From UBA11524 sp051883695 (GTDB lineage: Bacteria > Bacillota > Clostridia > Christensenellales > Aristaeellaceae), in the NCBI GenBank assembly GCA_051883695.1, contig JBJEUF010000092.1, positions 62,001 through 126,000 on the forward strand: a stretch of 64,000 bases of DNA, read 5' to 3'. The notes below the pieces were generated by a model, which saw nothing but the letters and a program-made list of their open reading frames with translations, was not told the origin of the DNA and did no database searches. Of the stretch, positions 57,616-64,000 are shown piece by piece. The stretch's first letter is position 1; every line of letters begins with the position of its first letter. The translations under genes were made by a program, and so were the position numbers.

Positions 57616-59697
57616 TTGAAGAAAACACATGGGCAGATGATGCGGGTCACGCTGACGAGTCTGTATGCCTATATCTACTGCATGATGGTTTCACAGGCGC
57701 TGACGGCGATGCCGGTTTATGGCGGCGCTCTGTTTATGTGCGCTCAGGTGGCTACGGTGTTCGGGCAAACCTTCAATGCCCGTGCGGAGCGCTATCTGCC
57801 GCAGCGTGCCAAGGCGCTTCGCTGGGTGCTGCTGGTGCTGATGCTGCTGCTGAGCCTGTGCCTGATTGTGCTGTATCCGATGACGCTGCTCAGCCCGCTG
57901 GTGTGGCTGCTGTTTGCCCTGGTGCTTTCGATGCAGGTGCGGGACAGCGTATGCCAGTGGCTGGCACGCTTCAGCGCTTCCGGACGGCTCACGGAGCCGC
58001 GCTTCCTGACCTATGCCGGGATCTGGCACGGCGTGGCTGCGATCATTGTGCTGATCGTGCTCCTGTGCAGCTTGCAGCTGGAGCTGTCTCTACCGATTTT
58101 TGGCGGCTATGTGCTCTGCAGCCTTGTTTCCTTCTTCGAAATGCTCAAGGAGCGGGACCGGCTGCAGGAGGAAAAGGCGGAACCGGATAATGGTGCGGAG
58201 CTGTTGGGCCAGAATGTCCGCAGGGCGAATGCCTTTATCGTCTTTGAGAGCCTGACGTCCTGGATCGTGGCTGCGATGGAAATGACGCTGATTGTCATGT
58301 ACACCTACCTGGCTATGACGGCGGAGCAGCTGTTGATTCGCATGGCGATGGCTGTGCTGATGACCCTTGTGGGCAGCGAAGCGGCGGGCTGGTTCCTGCG
58401 CTGGAGGAAAAAGAAGCAGCGCGGCGCTCATGATAATCTGATCCTGGTAGGCCTGATGATGTGGATTGCCGCATTGTCGTCCTTCAGCTGGATGCTGGGA
58501 TCAGGTCAACCTGATCTGACGAATACCTATGTATGTCTGGGCCTTTGCTCCATTGGCTGCGCGCTGTGCGCGGCAAGTCTGGAGGAGATGGAAAAGCCCA
58601 TGCACGCCGTGGCACGCTTTGCTTACGGCGATGACCTGACGGGCTACAGGCAGCTGCGTGCGGCGAACAGGGAGCTGGCAACCCTGCTGGGGCAGATGCT
58701 GGCATTGGGTGCGCTGACGGCGCTGTGCTTCCTGTCGGGAAGGCAGGAGCTGCCGGATTCGCTGCCGGATATCCTGGCCAGGTTCCAGCCGGTGATGGTT
58801 GTGCCGGCGCTGCTGGTGGTACTGATGGCGCTGATCTGCGCGCTGCGCTTTCCGCTGAGCAGCCGGTATATGGACAAGGTGATGCGCTTTCTGCACATCC
58901 GGGAGAGCGGCGGGGAGAATCCCGCGCTGGAGAAGCAGCTGGAATCCGTCGTGATTCAGCGGCACACGCAGCCGTGGCTGATCCGTGCGCTGATGGCGAT
59001 TTTGCGTCCGGCCTTCCGCCATACCCTGAAGGATGCGGATCACGTCCATCCGGACGAGAGCAACCCCATCGTCTTTCTCTGCAACCATGGCGAGGTCTAT
59101 GGCCCTGTGGCCGGAATGCTGTTCTGCCCGGTGCCCGTGCGCTCCTGGAGCATCAGCGACATGATGATCGACCCGAAGGAAGTGGCGGAGTATACCTACA
59201 AGTACACCTTTTCGCAGATCAAGTGGCTGGGCCCCTTGCGCTGGCCGGTGGCACGGCTGCTGGGATACATTTCCGTCTGGGGCATGAAGAAGCTGGAGGC
59301 GGTGCCCGTGTACCGCAACAAGCCCCGGGAGCTGATGCAAACCTTCCGGCAGTCGGTGGAGGCGATGCAGGCGGGCGACAACCTGCTCATCTTCCCGGAG
59401 AACCCGGACGCTGACCCGAACGCGCCGGGCTACCTGAGCGGCCGACCGGGCGAGCTGTTCCGTGGCTTCCCGATGCTGGGGCAGGTGTACTACAACAAGA
59501 CCGGCAAATGCTGCCGCTTCCTGCCGATGCTGGCGCACAAGGGAATGCGAACCGTTTCCTTCGGCACGGAGATCATTTACGACCCGGAGGCGGCGCCCAT
59601 CGACGAGCGCAACCGGATTGTCGACGAAGCGACCCGACAGATGCAGGCCCTCTTTGAGCGGGAGGAAGCACTGTATCAGAAGAAAAAAGAGAAATAG
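57616..59697 (+). CDS. Polytopic membrane protein fused to a PlsC-like acyltransferase
   Basis: A 693-residue protein. Residues 10-410 form ten to twelve membrane helices, resembling an MFS-type or LplT-like transporter. Residues 460-680 are a 1-acyl-glycerol-3-phosphate acyltransferase domain. Its motif I is FLCNHGEVYGPVAG, in which the catalytic N-H-x(4)-D has Gly in place of Asp; motif III is NLLIFPENPDADP (usual F-P-E-G). Motif II is ISVWGMKKLEAVPVYRNKP. It may be a transporter with phospholipid-remodelling activity, as in LplT/Aas pairs. Start inferred as TTG 57616 nine bases after AAAGGAG. An ATG at 57637 is an alternative. Confidence 0.75.
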   Translation: MKKTHGQMMRVTLTSLYAYIYCMMVSQALTAMPVYGGALFMCAQVATVFGQTFNARAERYLPQRAKALRWVLLVLMLLLSLCLIVLYPMTLLSPLVWLLFALVLSMQVRDSVCQWLARFSASGRLTEPRFLTYAGIWHGVAAIIVLIVLLCSLQLELSLPIFGGYVLCSLVSFFEMLKERDRLQEEKAEPDNGAELLGQNVRRANAFIVFESLTSWIVAAMEMTLIVMYTYLAMTAEQLLIRMAMAVLMTLVGSEAAGWFLRWRKKKQRGAHDNLILVGLMMWIAALSSFSWMLGSGQPDLTNTYVCLGLCSIGCALCAASLEEMEKPMHAVARFAYGDDLTGYRQLRAANRELATLLGQMLALGALTALCFLSGRQELPDSLPDILARFQPVMVVPALLVVLMALICALRFPLSSRYMDKVMRFLHIRESGGENPALEKQLESVVIQRHTQPWLIRALMAILRPAFRHTLKDADHVHPDESNPIVFLCNHGEVYGPVAGMLFCPVPVRSWSISDMMIDPKEVAEYTYKYTFSQIKWLGPLRWPVARLLGYISVWGMKKLEAVPVYRNKPRELMQTFRQSVEAMQAGDNLLIFPENPDADPNAPGYLSGRPGELFRGFPMLGQVYYNKTGKCCRFLPMLAHKGMRTVSFGTEIIYDPEAAPIDERNRIVDEATRQMQALFEREEALYQKKKEK

Positions 59698-59705
59698 GCA
59701 GCGAG

Positions 59706-59972
59706 AAGCCCCGGGTACGCCGGGGCCTCGTCAGTCTGTCAGAATAACTTGGAAGGTGTCGGAGGGCCCGCAGGCCCTCTGACTGTATTCGTATCGACCG
59801 GCTTTGCCGGTCGGGCGGGGCGTTTCCGGCTTTGCCGGAAACTTTCCTTACACGGAGGAACGGCCGTCAGGGCTGCTTGCAGCCCTGACAGTGACGGAGT
59901 GCAATTCCGCGAAAAAGTGCCAAAAGCACTTTTTCGACACGCTGGCAAAGCCAGGTGTAGCCGGGGCTTCGT
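59706..59972. mobile_element. Palindromic intergenic element, copy D, with imperfect flanking duplication
   Basis: Near-identical to copy A in reverse orientation. The core (about 59732-59945) carries hairpins GAGGGCC/GGCCCTC-type, ACCGGC/GCCGGT, TTTCCGGC/GCCGGAAA, CAGGGCTGC/GCAGCCCTG and GAAAAAGTGC/GCACTTTTTC. It is flanked by diverged copies of a terminator-like segment at 59706-59731 and about 59946-59972, both containing GCCGGGGC followed by C/T and TCGT. The left copy forms GCCCCGG/CCGGGGC, a probable terminator of the fusion gene. It fills the 275-base gap to the next gene. Confidence 0.78.
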
Positions 59973-60515
59973 TTACAGGCTGTATTCCCGATGGCAGGCG
60001 CCATCGAAATCCATCCAGCGGAACAGGCCGTTCTCCAGCGTCATGTAGCCATGCCAGCTGTTCTCCTTCGGGATGGATACGCTGCCGGGGTTGAGGATGG
60101 TCACGTCCTCGCGAACCTCACAGAGCGGAACGTGGGTGTGACCATGCAGCAGCAGATCGCCCGGCACCAGCGGCGGCAGCTGCGCACCGTTGTAGACATG
60201 ACCGTGGGTACAGTACATCAGCCGATTCCCGACGGGCAGTACCGCGTAATCCGCCAGAATCGGGAAAGGGAGGACCATTTGGTCAACCTCGGTGTCGCAG
60301 TTGCCGCGGACGCACAGGATGCGCTCCTTGCGTTCGCTGAGCATACCAATAACAGCCTTGGGCGCGTATTCCGCCGGCAGGTCATTGCGGGGCCCGTGAT
60401 ACAGAATATCTCCCAGCAGCAGCAGCCGGTCAGCCTGCTCGCGGTCGAAGGCGGTGAGCAGCTCGCGGGTGTATCGGGCGGAACCGTGCAGGTCGGAAGC
60501 AATCAGCCATTTCAT
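59973..60515 (-). CDS. yfcE: YfcE-type metallophosphoesterase
   Basis: A 180-residue Mn-dependent phosphodiesterase of the YfcE/MJ0936 family. Metal ligands: LIASDLHGS at residues 4-12 (D-x-H), LLLGDILYHGP near residue 34 (G-D), CVRGNCDTEVDQM near residue 69 (G-N-C-D), THGHVYNG and LLHGHTHVP (H and H-x-H). E. coli YfcE cleaves bis-pNPP but not ordinary monoesters; natural substrate unknown. Start chosen at 60515 (MKWLIA) because AAAGGA lies eight bases upstream. Promoter TTGACA/CACAAT precedes it. Confidence 0.9.
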   Translation of the reverse strand: MKWLIASDLHGSARYTRELLTAFDREQADRLLLLGDILYHGPRNDLPAEYAPKAVIGMLSERKERILCVRGNCDTEVDQMVLPFPILADYAVLPVGNRLMYCTHGHVYNGAQLPPLVPGDLLLHGHTHVPLCEVREDVTILNPGSVSIPKENSWHGYMTLENGLFRWMDFDGACHREYSL

Positions 60516-60539
60516 GTCAATCATCCTTTCTGTTCCATT

Positions 60540-60568
60540 ATTGTGCATCAGATCAGGCGGAATGTCAA
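60540..60568 (-). promoter_or_regulatory. Promoter of the YfcE-like gene
   Basis: On the minus strand TTGACA (60568-60563), a 17-base spacer and CACAAT (60545-60540). The long-hairpin element starts 13 bases upstream of the -35. Confidence 0.7.
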
Positions 60569-60580
60569 GAGCAAACAGAT

Positions 60581-60744
60581 GATACTAATTCTCAATAAAA
60601 ATGTTACATTCGCGCAGCGCCTTTTCCGCTCTGGCTTTGCTTCGTTCCGCTCAACGTACTTCCAGTACGCCTCGCTTCACTCAGCTTTGCCAGAACGAAA
60701 AATTCACTGCGCTCGATGCAACTTTTTTAACGAGAATTAGTATG
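60581..60744. mobile_element. MITE-like long-hairpin element
   Basis: A 164-bp element with ends ATACTAATTCTC (60582-60593) and GAGAATTAGTAT (60732-60743), perfect 12-base inverted repeats. The pairing continues with few breaks through TAAAAA/TTTTTT, GTT/AAC, CAT/ATG and GCGC. Its interior includes CGTACT/AGTACG and TCTGGC/GCCAGA. It has no coding capacity. It sits between the divergent yfcE-like and rtcB promoters. The AT-rich ends stand out from the GC-rich surroundings. Confidence 0.75.
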
Positions 60745-60802
60745 AGTATGGGAACATAACGAATCAGGAAAATAATGGATTGCGCATCGCAGCTTTTTTT
60801 CA

Positions 60803-60831
60803 TTGTGGGCATCCGGAATCTCTGGTATACT
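60803..60831 (+). promoter_or_regulatory. Promoter of rtcB
   Basis: TTGTGG (60803-60808), a 17-base spacer, then TATACT (60826-60831). It lies 29 bases before the start codon. Confidence 0.72.
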
Positions 60832-60860
60832 GCGGATGGATCGGAAGGGAGGAATCGGAC

Positions 60861-62060
60861 ATGATTCAGATTGAAGGAAAGCACAACACAGCGCTGTGCT
60901 ATGCATCCGCGATCGAAGAGAAGGCGGCAGAGCAGATTCGCATGGTATGCAATCAGGAAGTCTTTGCGGACAGCCGCATCCGCATTATGCCCGATGTCCA
61001 TGCCGGAAAGGGCTGCACCATCGGAACCACCATGACGCTGACGGATAAGGCGGTTCCAGCCATGGTCGGTGTGGATATCGGCTGCGGCATGGAAACGGTG
61101 CGGATTCGGGAGCGTGAGGTTGATTTTGCACAGCTGGATGCCGCGATTCGTGCGCACATCCCGGCAGGCCGGTGCATCCGGGGGTCCCGTCATGCGCTCT
61201 GCAAGGAGATTGATCTGGAGGCGCTGCGCTGCGCTCAGGAGATGGATCTCGACCGCGCGGAGCTGAGCCTTGGCACCCTTGGCGGCGGCAACCACTTTAT
61301 CGAGATGGACCGGGATGACGAGGGCGCGTTGTATCTGGTTGTCCATTCCGGCAGCCGCAATCTGGGCAAGCAGGTTGCCGAGTACTATCAGCGCGCCGGA
61401 TGGGAAGCGCTGACCGCGAAGGCACGGTGTACCAGCAGCGTTGTAGCCCGGATGAAGGCGGAAGGGCGTGCGCGGGAAATCGAGGCGTATCTGAAGCAGA
61501 CCCGTGCGGAGCGGCAGGTGGATATCCCGCGGGAGATGGCGTATGTGGAAGGAAGCCTGTTCGATGATTACATCCATGACATGCGCATCACGCAGCACTA
61601 TGCGGCGCTGAACCGCAAGGCAATGGTCGATGTGATCCTGGGGAGCATGGGCCTGCATGCGGAGGATGCCTTCACCACCATCCACAACTATATCGACACA
61701 GAGCGGATGATCCTGCGCAAGGGCTCTGTCTCTGCCATGGCGGGAGAACGGCTGCTGATTCCCATCAACATGCGCGATGGCAGCCTGATCTGCATCGGCA
61801 AGGGAAACGAAGCATGGAACTATTCCGCACCCCATGGCGCAGGCCGCCTGATGAGCCGATCAGCGGCGAGCCACACCCTGACCATGGAGGAGTACCGCCG
61901 CGAGATGGAAGGCATATACACCACCAGCATCGACCTGTCCACACTGGACGAATCCCCGATGGCCTACAAGCCCATGGAAGAAATTGTGGCGCAGATCGGC
62001 CCGACGGCGGAAATCGTCTGCCGGATCAAGCCGGTATACAACTTCAAGGCGGGGGAGTAA
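60861..62060 (+). CDS. rtcB: RNA-splicing ligase RtcB
   Basis: Joins RNA ends with 2',3'-cyclic phosphate or 3'-phosphate to 5'-hydroxyl ends, using GTP and Mn2+. A 399-residue protein with MPDVHAGKGCTIGTTMTL near residue 43, GVDIGCGMETVRI (the metal Cys) near residue 70, GTLGGGNHFIEMD near residue 138, VVHSGSRNLGKQV near residue 165, and the guanylylated His in YSAPHGAGRLMSRSAA near residue 325. It is shorter than the 408-residue E. coli form but complete. No archease, rtcA or sigma-54 rtcR gene is next to it, so it probably serves RNA repair as a lone gene. Confidence 0.95.
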   Translation: MIQIEGKHNTALCYASAIEEKAAEQIRMVCNQEVFADSRIRIMPDVHAGKGCTIGTTMTLTDKAVPAMVGVDIGCGMETVRIREREVDFAQLDAAIRAHIPAGRCIRGSRHALCKEIDLEALRCAQEMDLDRAELSLGTLGGGNHFIEMDRDDEGALYLVVHSGSRNLGKQVAEYYQRAGWEALTAKARCTSSVVARMKAEGRAREIEAYLKQTRAERQVDIPREMAYVEGSLFDDYIHDMRITQHYAALNRKAMVDVILGSMGLHAEDAFTTIHNYIDTERMILRKGSVSAMAGERLLIPINMRDGSLICIGKGNEAWNYSAPHGAGRLMSRSAASHTLTMEEYRREMEGIYTTSIDLSTLDESPMAYKPMEEIVAQIGPTAEIVCRIKPVYNFKAGE

Positions 62061-62104
62061 ACCGACGTATTGCAACGAGGCTTCGAATATAGCCGCACAG
62101 AAAA

Positions 62105-62135
62105 CGGCCCGGAGGCGATGCTTCCGGGCTGCTTC
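62105..62135. terminator. Terminator between rtcB and the exported-protein gene
   Basis: GCCCGGA (62107-62113) pairs with TCCGGGC (62123-62129), with inner GC/GC pairs. A short AAAA run lies to the left and TGCTTC to the right, so it may serve both convergent genes. Confidence 0.6.
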
Positions 62136-62146
62136 ATGTCGGTCAA

Positions 62147-64000
62147 TCAGTCGAGGAGGGTGATGAGTTTTTCAAGGAAGGTCATCGCGTCGACGACCGT
62201 TGCATCGGCAGGTGCGACAAAGGCTTCCGGCGCGAGATCGAGGGTCAGCGTATACATGGGAACGGCGGCTTCGGAGACATCGGTACCGTCGTATAGCTGG
62301 GCGATGACGGTTGTGCGCGTCTCGGTCAGCACATACGTCATGATGATCTCGCCATTCTCCGCAATGGTAAGGGTCGTCTTGTTGGGATCATCGGTTTTGA
62401 CCGGACGGATGGCGTATTCCGTGCCGTCAAGGAAGAGGTCGATGCCGTTGGCGTGGAGGCTCATGCGGTAGGATTCGCCGGAGGATGTGTTCAGATAGCC
62501 CGTGACAGAGCTTTCATTCCAGCTGTCCACATAGCTCAGGCCGAAGGCGGTGCGAGCATGATAGTAGGAGTCAAAATCAATGAGATAGCCGTTGAGGACA
62601 AAACCCTCGCGGTTCTCAGCGTAATCAATGCCGCCCAATGTGGTATCCAGGTTGAAGCTGGACTCGTCAACGTGCAGAGCAGTGAAGAATTGCGGGCTGT
62701 AGAGGTCGAAATGCAGGGCATCGTTCGCATCCACACGCAGAGATGCGCTGATTGCGCCGAGCTTGAGCTCCAGGTGCTGCTCGAAATCCGAATACGTGGC
62801 TCGCAGTACATTGGTATCGGTGGTCAGGTTCCAGCTCATCCATCCGTATATGTCGTTCATGTAGAATGTCAATGTACGGAATCCCAGCAGGTTCTCGCTG
62901 CAATGAACGGTGCAGGTGAGGCCGTCATCATAGCTTTCAGAGTAGTCCAGGGAGAGAACGAAATCATTGTAGCGATCGGGATAGGCGAGCGTGAAGGAAG
63001 CGGTGGTATCCATGGAATTGGTACAGATCACACCGTTCAGCGTGACGGCGCCCAGATAGCCGTCGACTGTATAGTCCCGGGTCCGCTGATTGCAGGTGAT
63101 GCAAAGCTCGCCGGTCAGGGCGGGGAGGAAAACCGTGCCTTTGTTGAAGGTATCAATCAGGAACCTGGCAGAAAGCCGTTCAGCCAGGGATTCATCCGTC
63201 AGGGCAAACCAGCTGCGGTACTTGTTCAGCAACTGATCCACCTCGGTGCTGTGCATCGCGAAGGTGTATGCCAAACCGCGATTGAGATCCCTGGACAGTG
63301 TGGTGGTATCGAGCTTACAGGTCAGGGTGTCAATCCGATGACTGGACTCGTTTACCGTGTTTGTCTCAACAACGCTGAAAGCATCGGTTGTGATCTGCTG
63401 CGGAACTTCGGCAAGGATGGCGGCGATGGTGGCGAAGTCGGCTGTGTCGATGGCATAGATGGTGCCGTCGGCAGTGGTCACAGTGGCGGACAGATTTGAC
63501 TCGGAGATGGTGGCCATGAAGGAAACATCAGCCACCTGACCGATCAGCATGACGCTGTTTCTGGACTGGATCACGCTGAGCTGGGCGCTGAAGCCTGTTT
63601 CCACCTGATCCAGACCCAGCTGGGGCCAGACCTCGGCCAGCTGCGCGGAGGTGATGACCTCGCCGAAGAGGTAGGGGGAGTACTTTTCTAAAACGGGATC
63701 CAGGTACGATGCATAGGTGTTCAGCATGGTCGGAACGCCGGTGTGCAGATAATCGCACAGCTTGTCCACGTTCACGGAGAAGGAAAGACCGTTGCCAATG
63801 ACGGACATGCTGACGGCATCACGGGGCGCATTGCTTAAGAGGCCGGTCGCGAAGGCCATGAGCGCCATCATGTCTTCCTCGGTGGGCGCGGGGACGGACA
63901 TGGAGGAAGCCGCCAGCAGCTGCAGCAGCTCCTCAACGGGGACGGCGTAGCTGGTGCCCGCGATGGTGACATAGGCCGTGTCTCCGGTGGCGCTCAGGCC
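62147..64000 (-). CDS. Large exported protein of unknown function (5' end outside window)
   Basis: The open frame runs past the window edge: 33 further codons upstream of the first internal ATG (63901) continue without a stop (TGDTAYVTIAGTSYAV...). At least 617 residues are present. The visible part is rich in Ser, Thr, Asp and aromatic residues, with many alternating beta-strand patterns and no membrane helix. The C-terminus ends VDAMTFLEKLITLLD. The mean pattern (for example LTFYMNDIYGWMSWNLTTDT) suggests a secreted beta-rich protein, similar in style to the other exported unknowns here. A signal peptide would lie outside the window. No family recognised. Confidence 0.65.
   Translation of the reverse strand, partial: GLSATGDTAYVTIAGTSYAVPVEELLQLLAASSMSVPAPTEEDMMALMAFATGLLSNAPRDAVSMSVIGNGLSFSVNVDKLCDYLHTGVPTMLNTYASYLDPVLEKYSPYLFGEVITSAQLAEVWPQLGLDQVETGFSAQLSVIQSRNSVMLIGQVADVSFMATISESNLSATVTTADGTIYAIDTADFATIAAILAEVPQQITTDAFSVVETNTVNESSHRIDTLTCKLDTTTLSRDLNRGLAYTFAMHSTEVDQLLNKYRSWFALTDESLAERLSARFLIDTFNKGTVFLPALTGELCITCNQRTRDYTVDGYLGAVTLNGVICTNSMDTTASFTLAYPDRYNDFVLSLDYSESYDDGLTCTVHCSENLLGFRTLTFYMNDIYGWMSWNLTTDTNVLRATYSDFEQHLELKLGAISASLRVDANDALHFDLYSPQFFTALHVDESSFNLDTTLGGIDYAENREGFVLNGYLIDFDSYYHARTAFGLSYVDSWNESSVTGYLNTSSGESYRMSLHANGIDLFLDGTEYAIRPVKTDDPNKTTLTIAENGEIIMTYVLTETRTTVIAQLYDGTDVSEAAVPMYTLTLDLAPEAFVAPADATVVDAMTFLEKLITLLD

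Overview
The window looks like a chromosomal segment of a GC-rich, low-oxygen Firmicute of the class Clostridia, possibly a gut lineage near Christensenellales (this placement is inference). Support comes from the serS T-box leader, the PASTA kinase/PP2C pair next to rsgA and rpe, the class III ribonucleotide reductase with NrdR-type operators, consensus sigma-A promoters with 17-base spacers, and strong AGGAGG ribosome sites. Both strands are densely coded. I see no prophage, integrase, transposase gene, CRISPR array or rRNA.

Layout. 1-5.1 kb: end of rimM, then trmD, two membrane/secreted unknowns, a flippase-like protein and hflX. 5.2-8.9 kb: GNAT enzyme, secreted unknown and cytidylate-kinase-like gene, divergent from guaB. 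9-13.6 kb: a four-gene ABC exporter of the Gld type (ATPase, permease, GldG-like, DUF4340). 13.7-19.2 kb: a palindromic repeat inserted at a terminator, an atypical response regulator, a FUSC-family protein, a CAT-like acetyltransferase and nrdD. 19.4-29 kb: a ten-gene Mrp/Mbh-type cation/proton antiporter operon with four NuoL/M/N-like subunits and no redox subunits. 29.2-41.8 kb: NlpC/P60 protein, tRNA-Met, tRNA-fMet, xylB, tRNA-Leu, fba, a secreted cysteine-less redoxin-fold protein, an EamA transporter, a HerA-like ATPase, a GtrB-like glycosyltransferase, and T-box-controlled serS with its 3' end repeated in tandem.

41.9-52.7 kb: the conserved translation and signalling cluster priA-def-fmt-rsmB-rlmN-prpC-prkC-rsgA-rpe, mostly overlapping by 4-8 bases. 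52.9-56.8 kb: a second RsmB/NOP methyltransferase, then a maltose 6'-phosphate phosphatase-like gene, malQ and an HPr-like gene, suggesting PTS-linked maltose use. 56.9-64 kb: a small membrane protein, a membrane-acyltransferase fusion, a YfcE-like phosphodiesterase, rtcB and the 5'-truncated gene of a large exported protein.

The most unusual signal is non-coding. A roughly 105-230 bp element made of nested hairpins occurs four times (13.8, 36.7, 53.9 and 59.8 kb). Three copies sit between direct duplications of a host terminator hairpin. A small analogue, a 67-bp tandem array repeating the last codons of serS, and a separate 164-bp long-hairpin element at 60.6 kb add to this. Together they suggest active spread of small hairpin DNA into 3' intergenic regions by a mechanism encoded outside this window.
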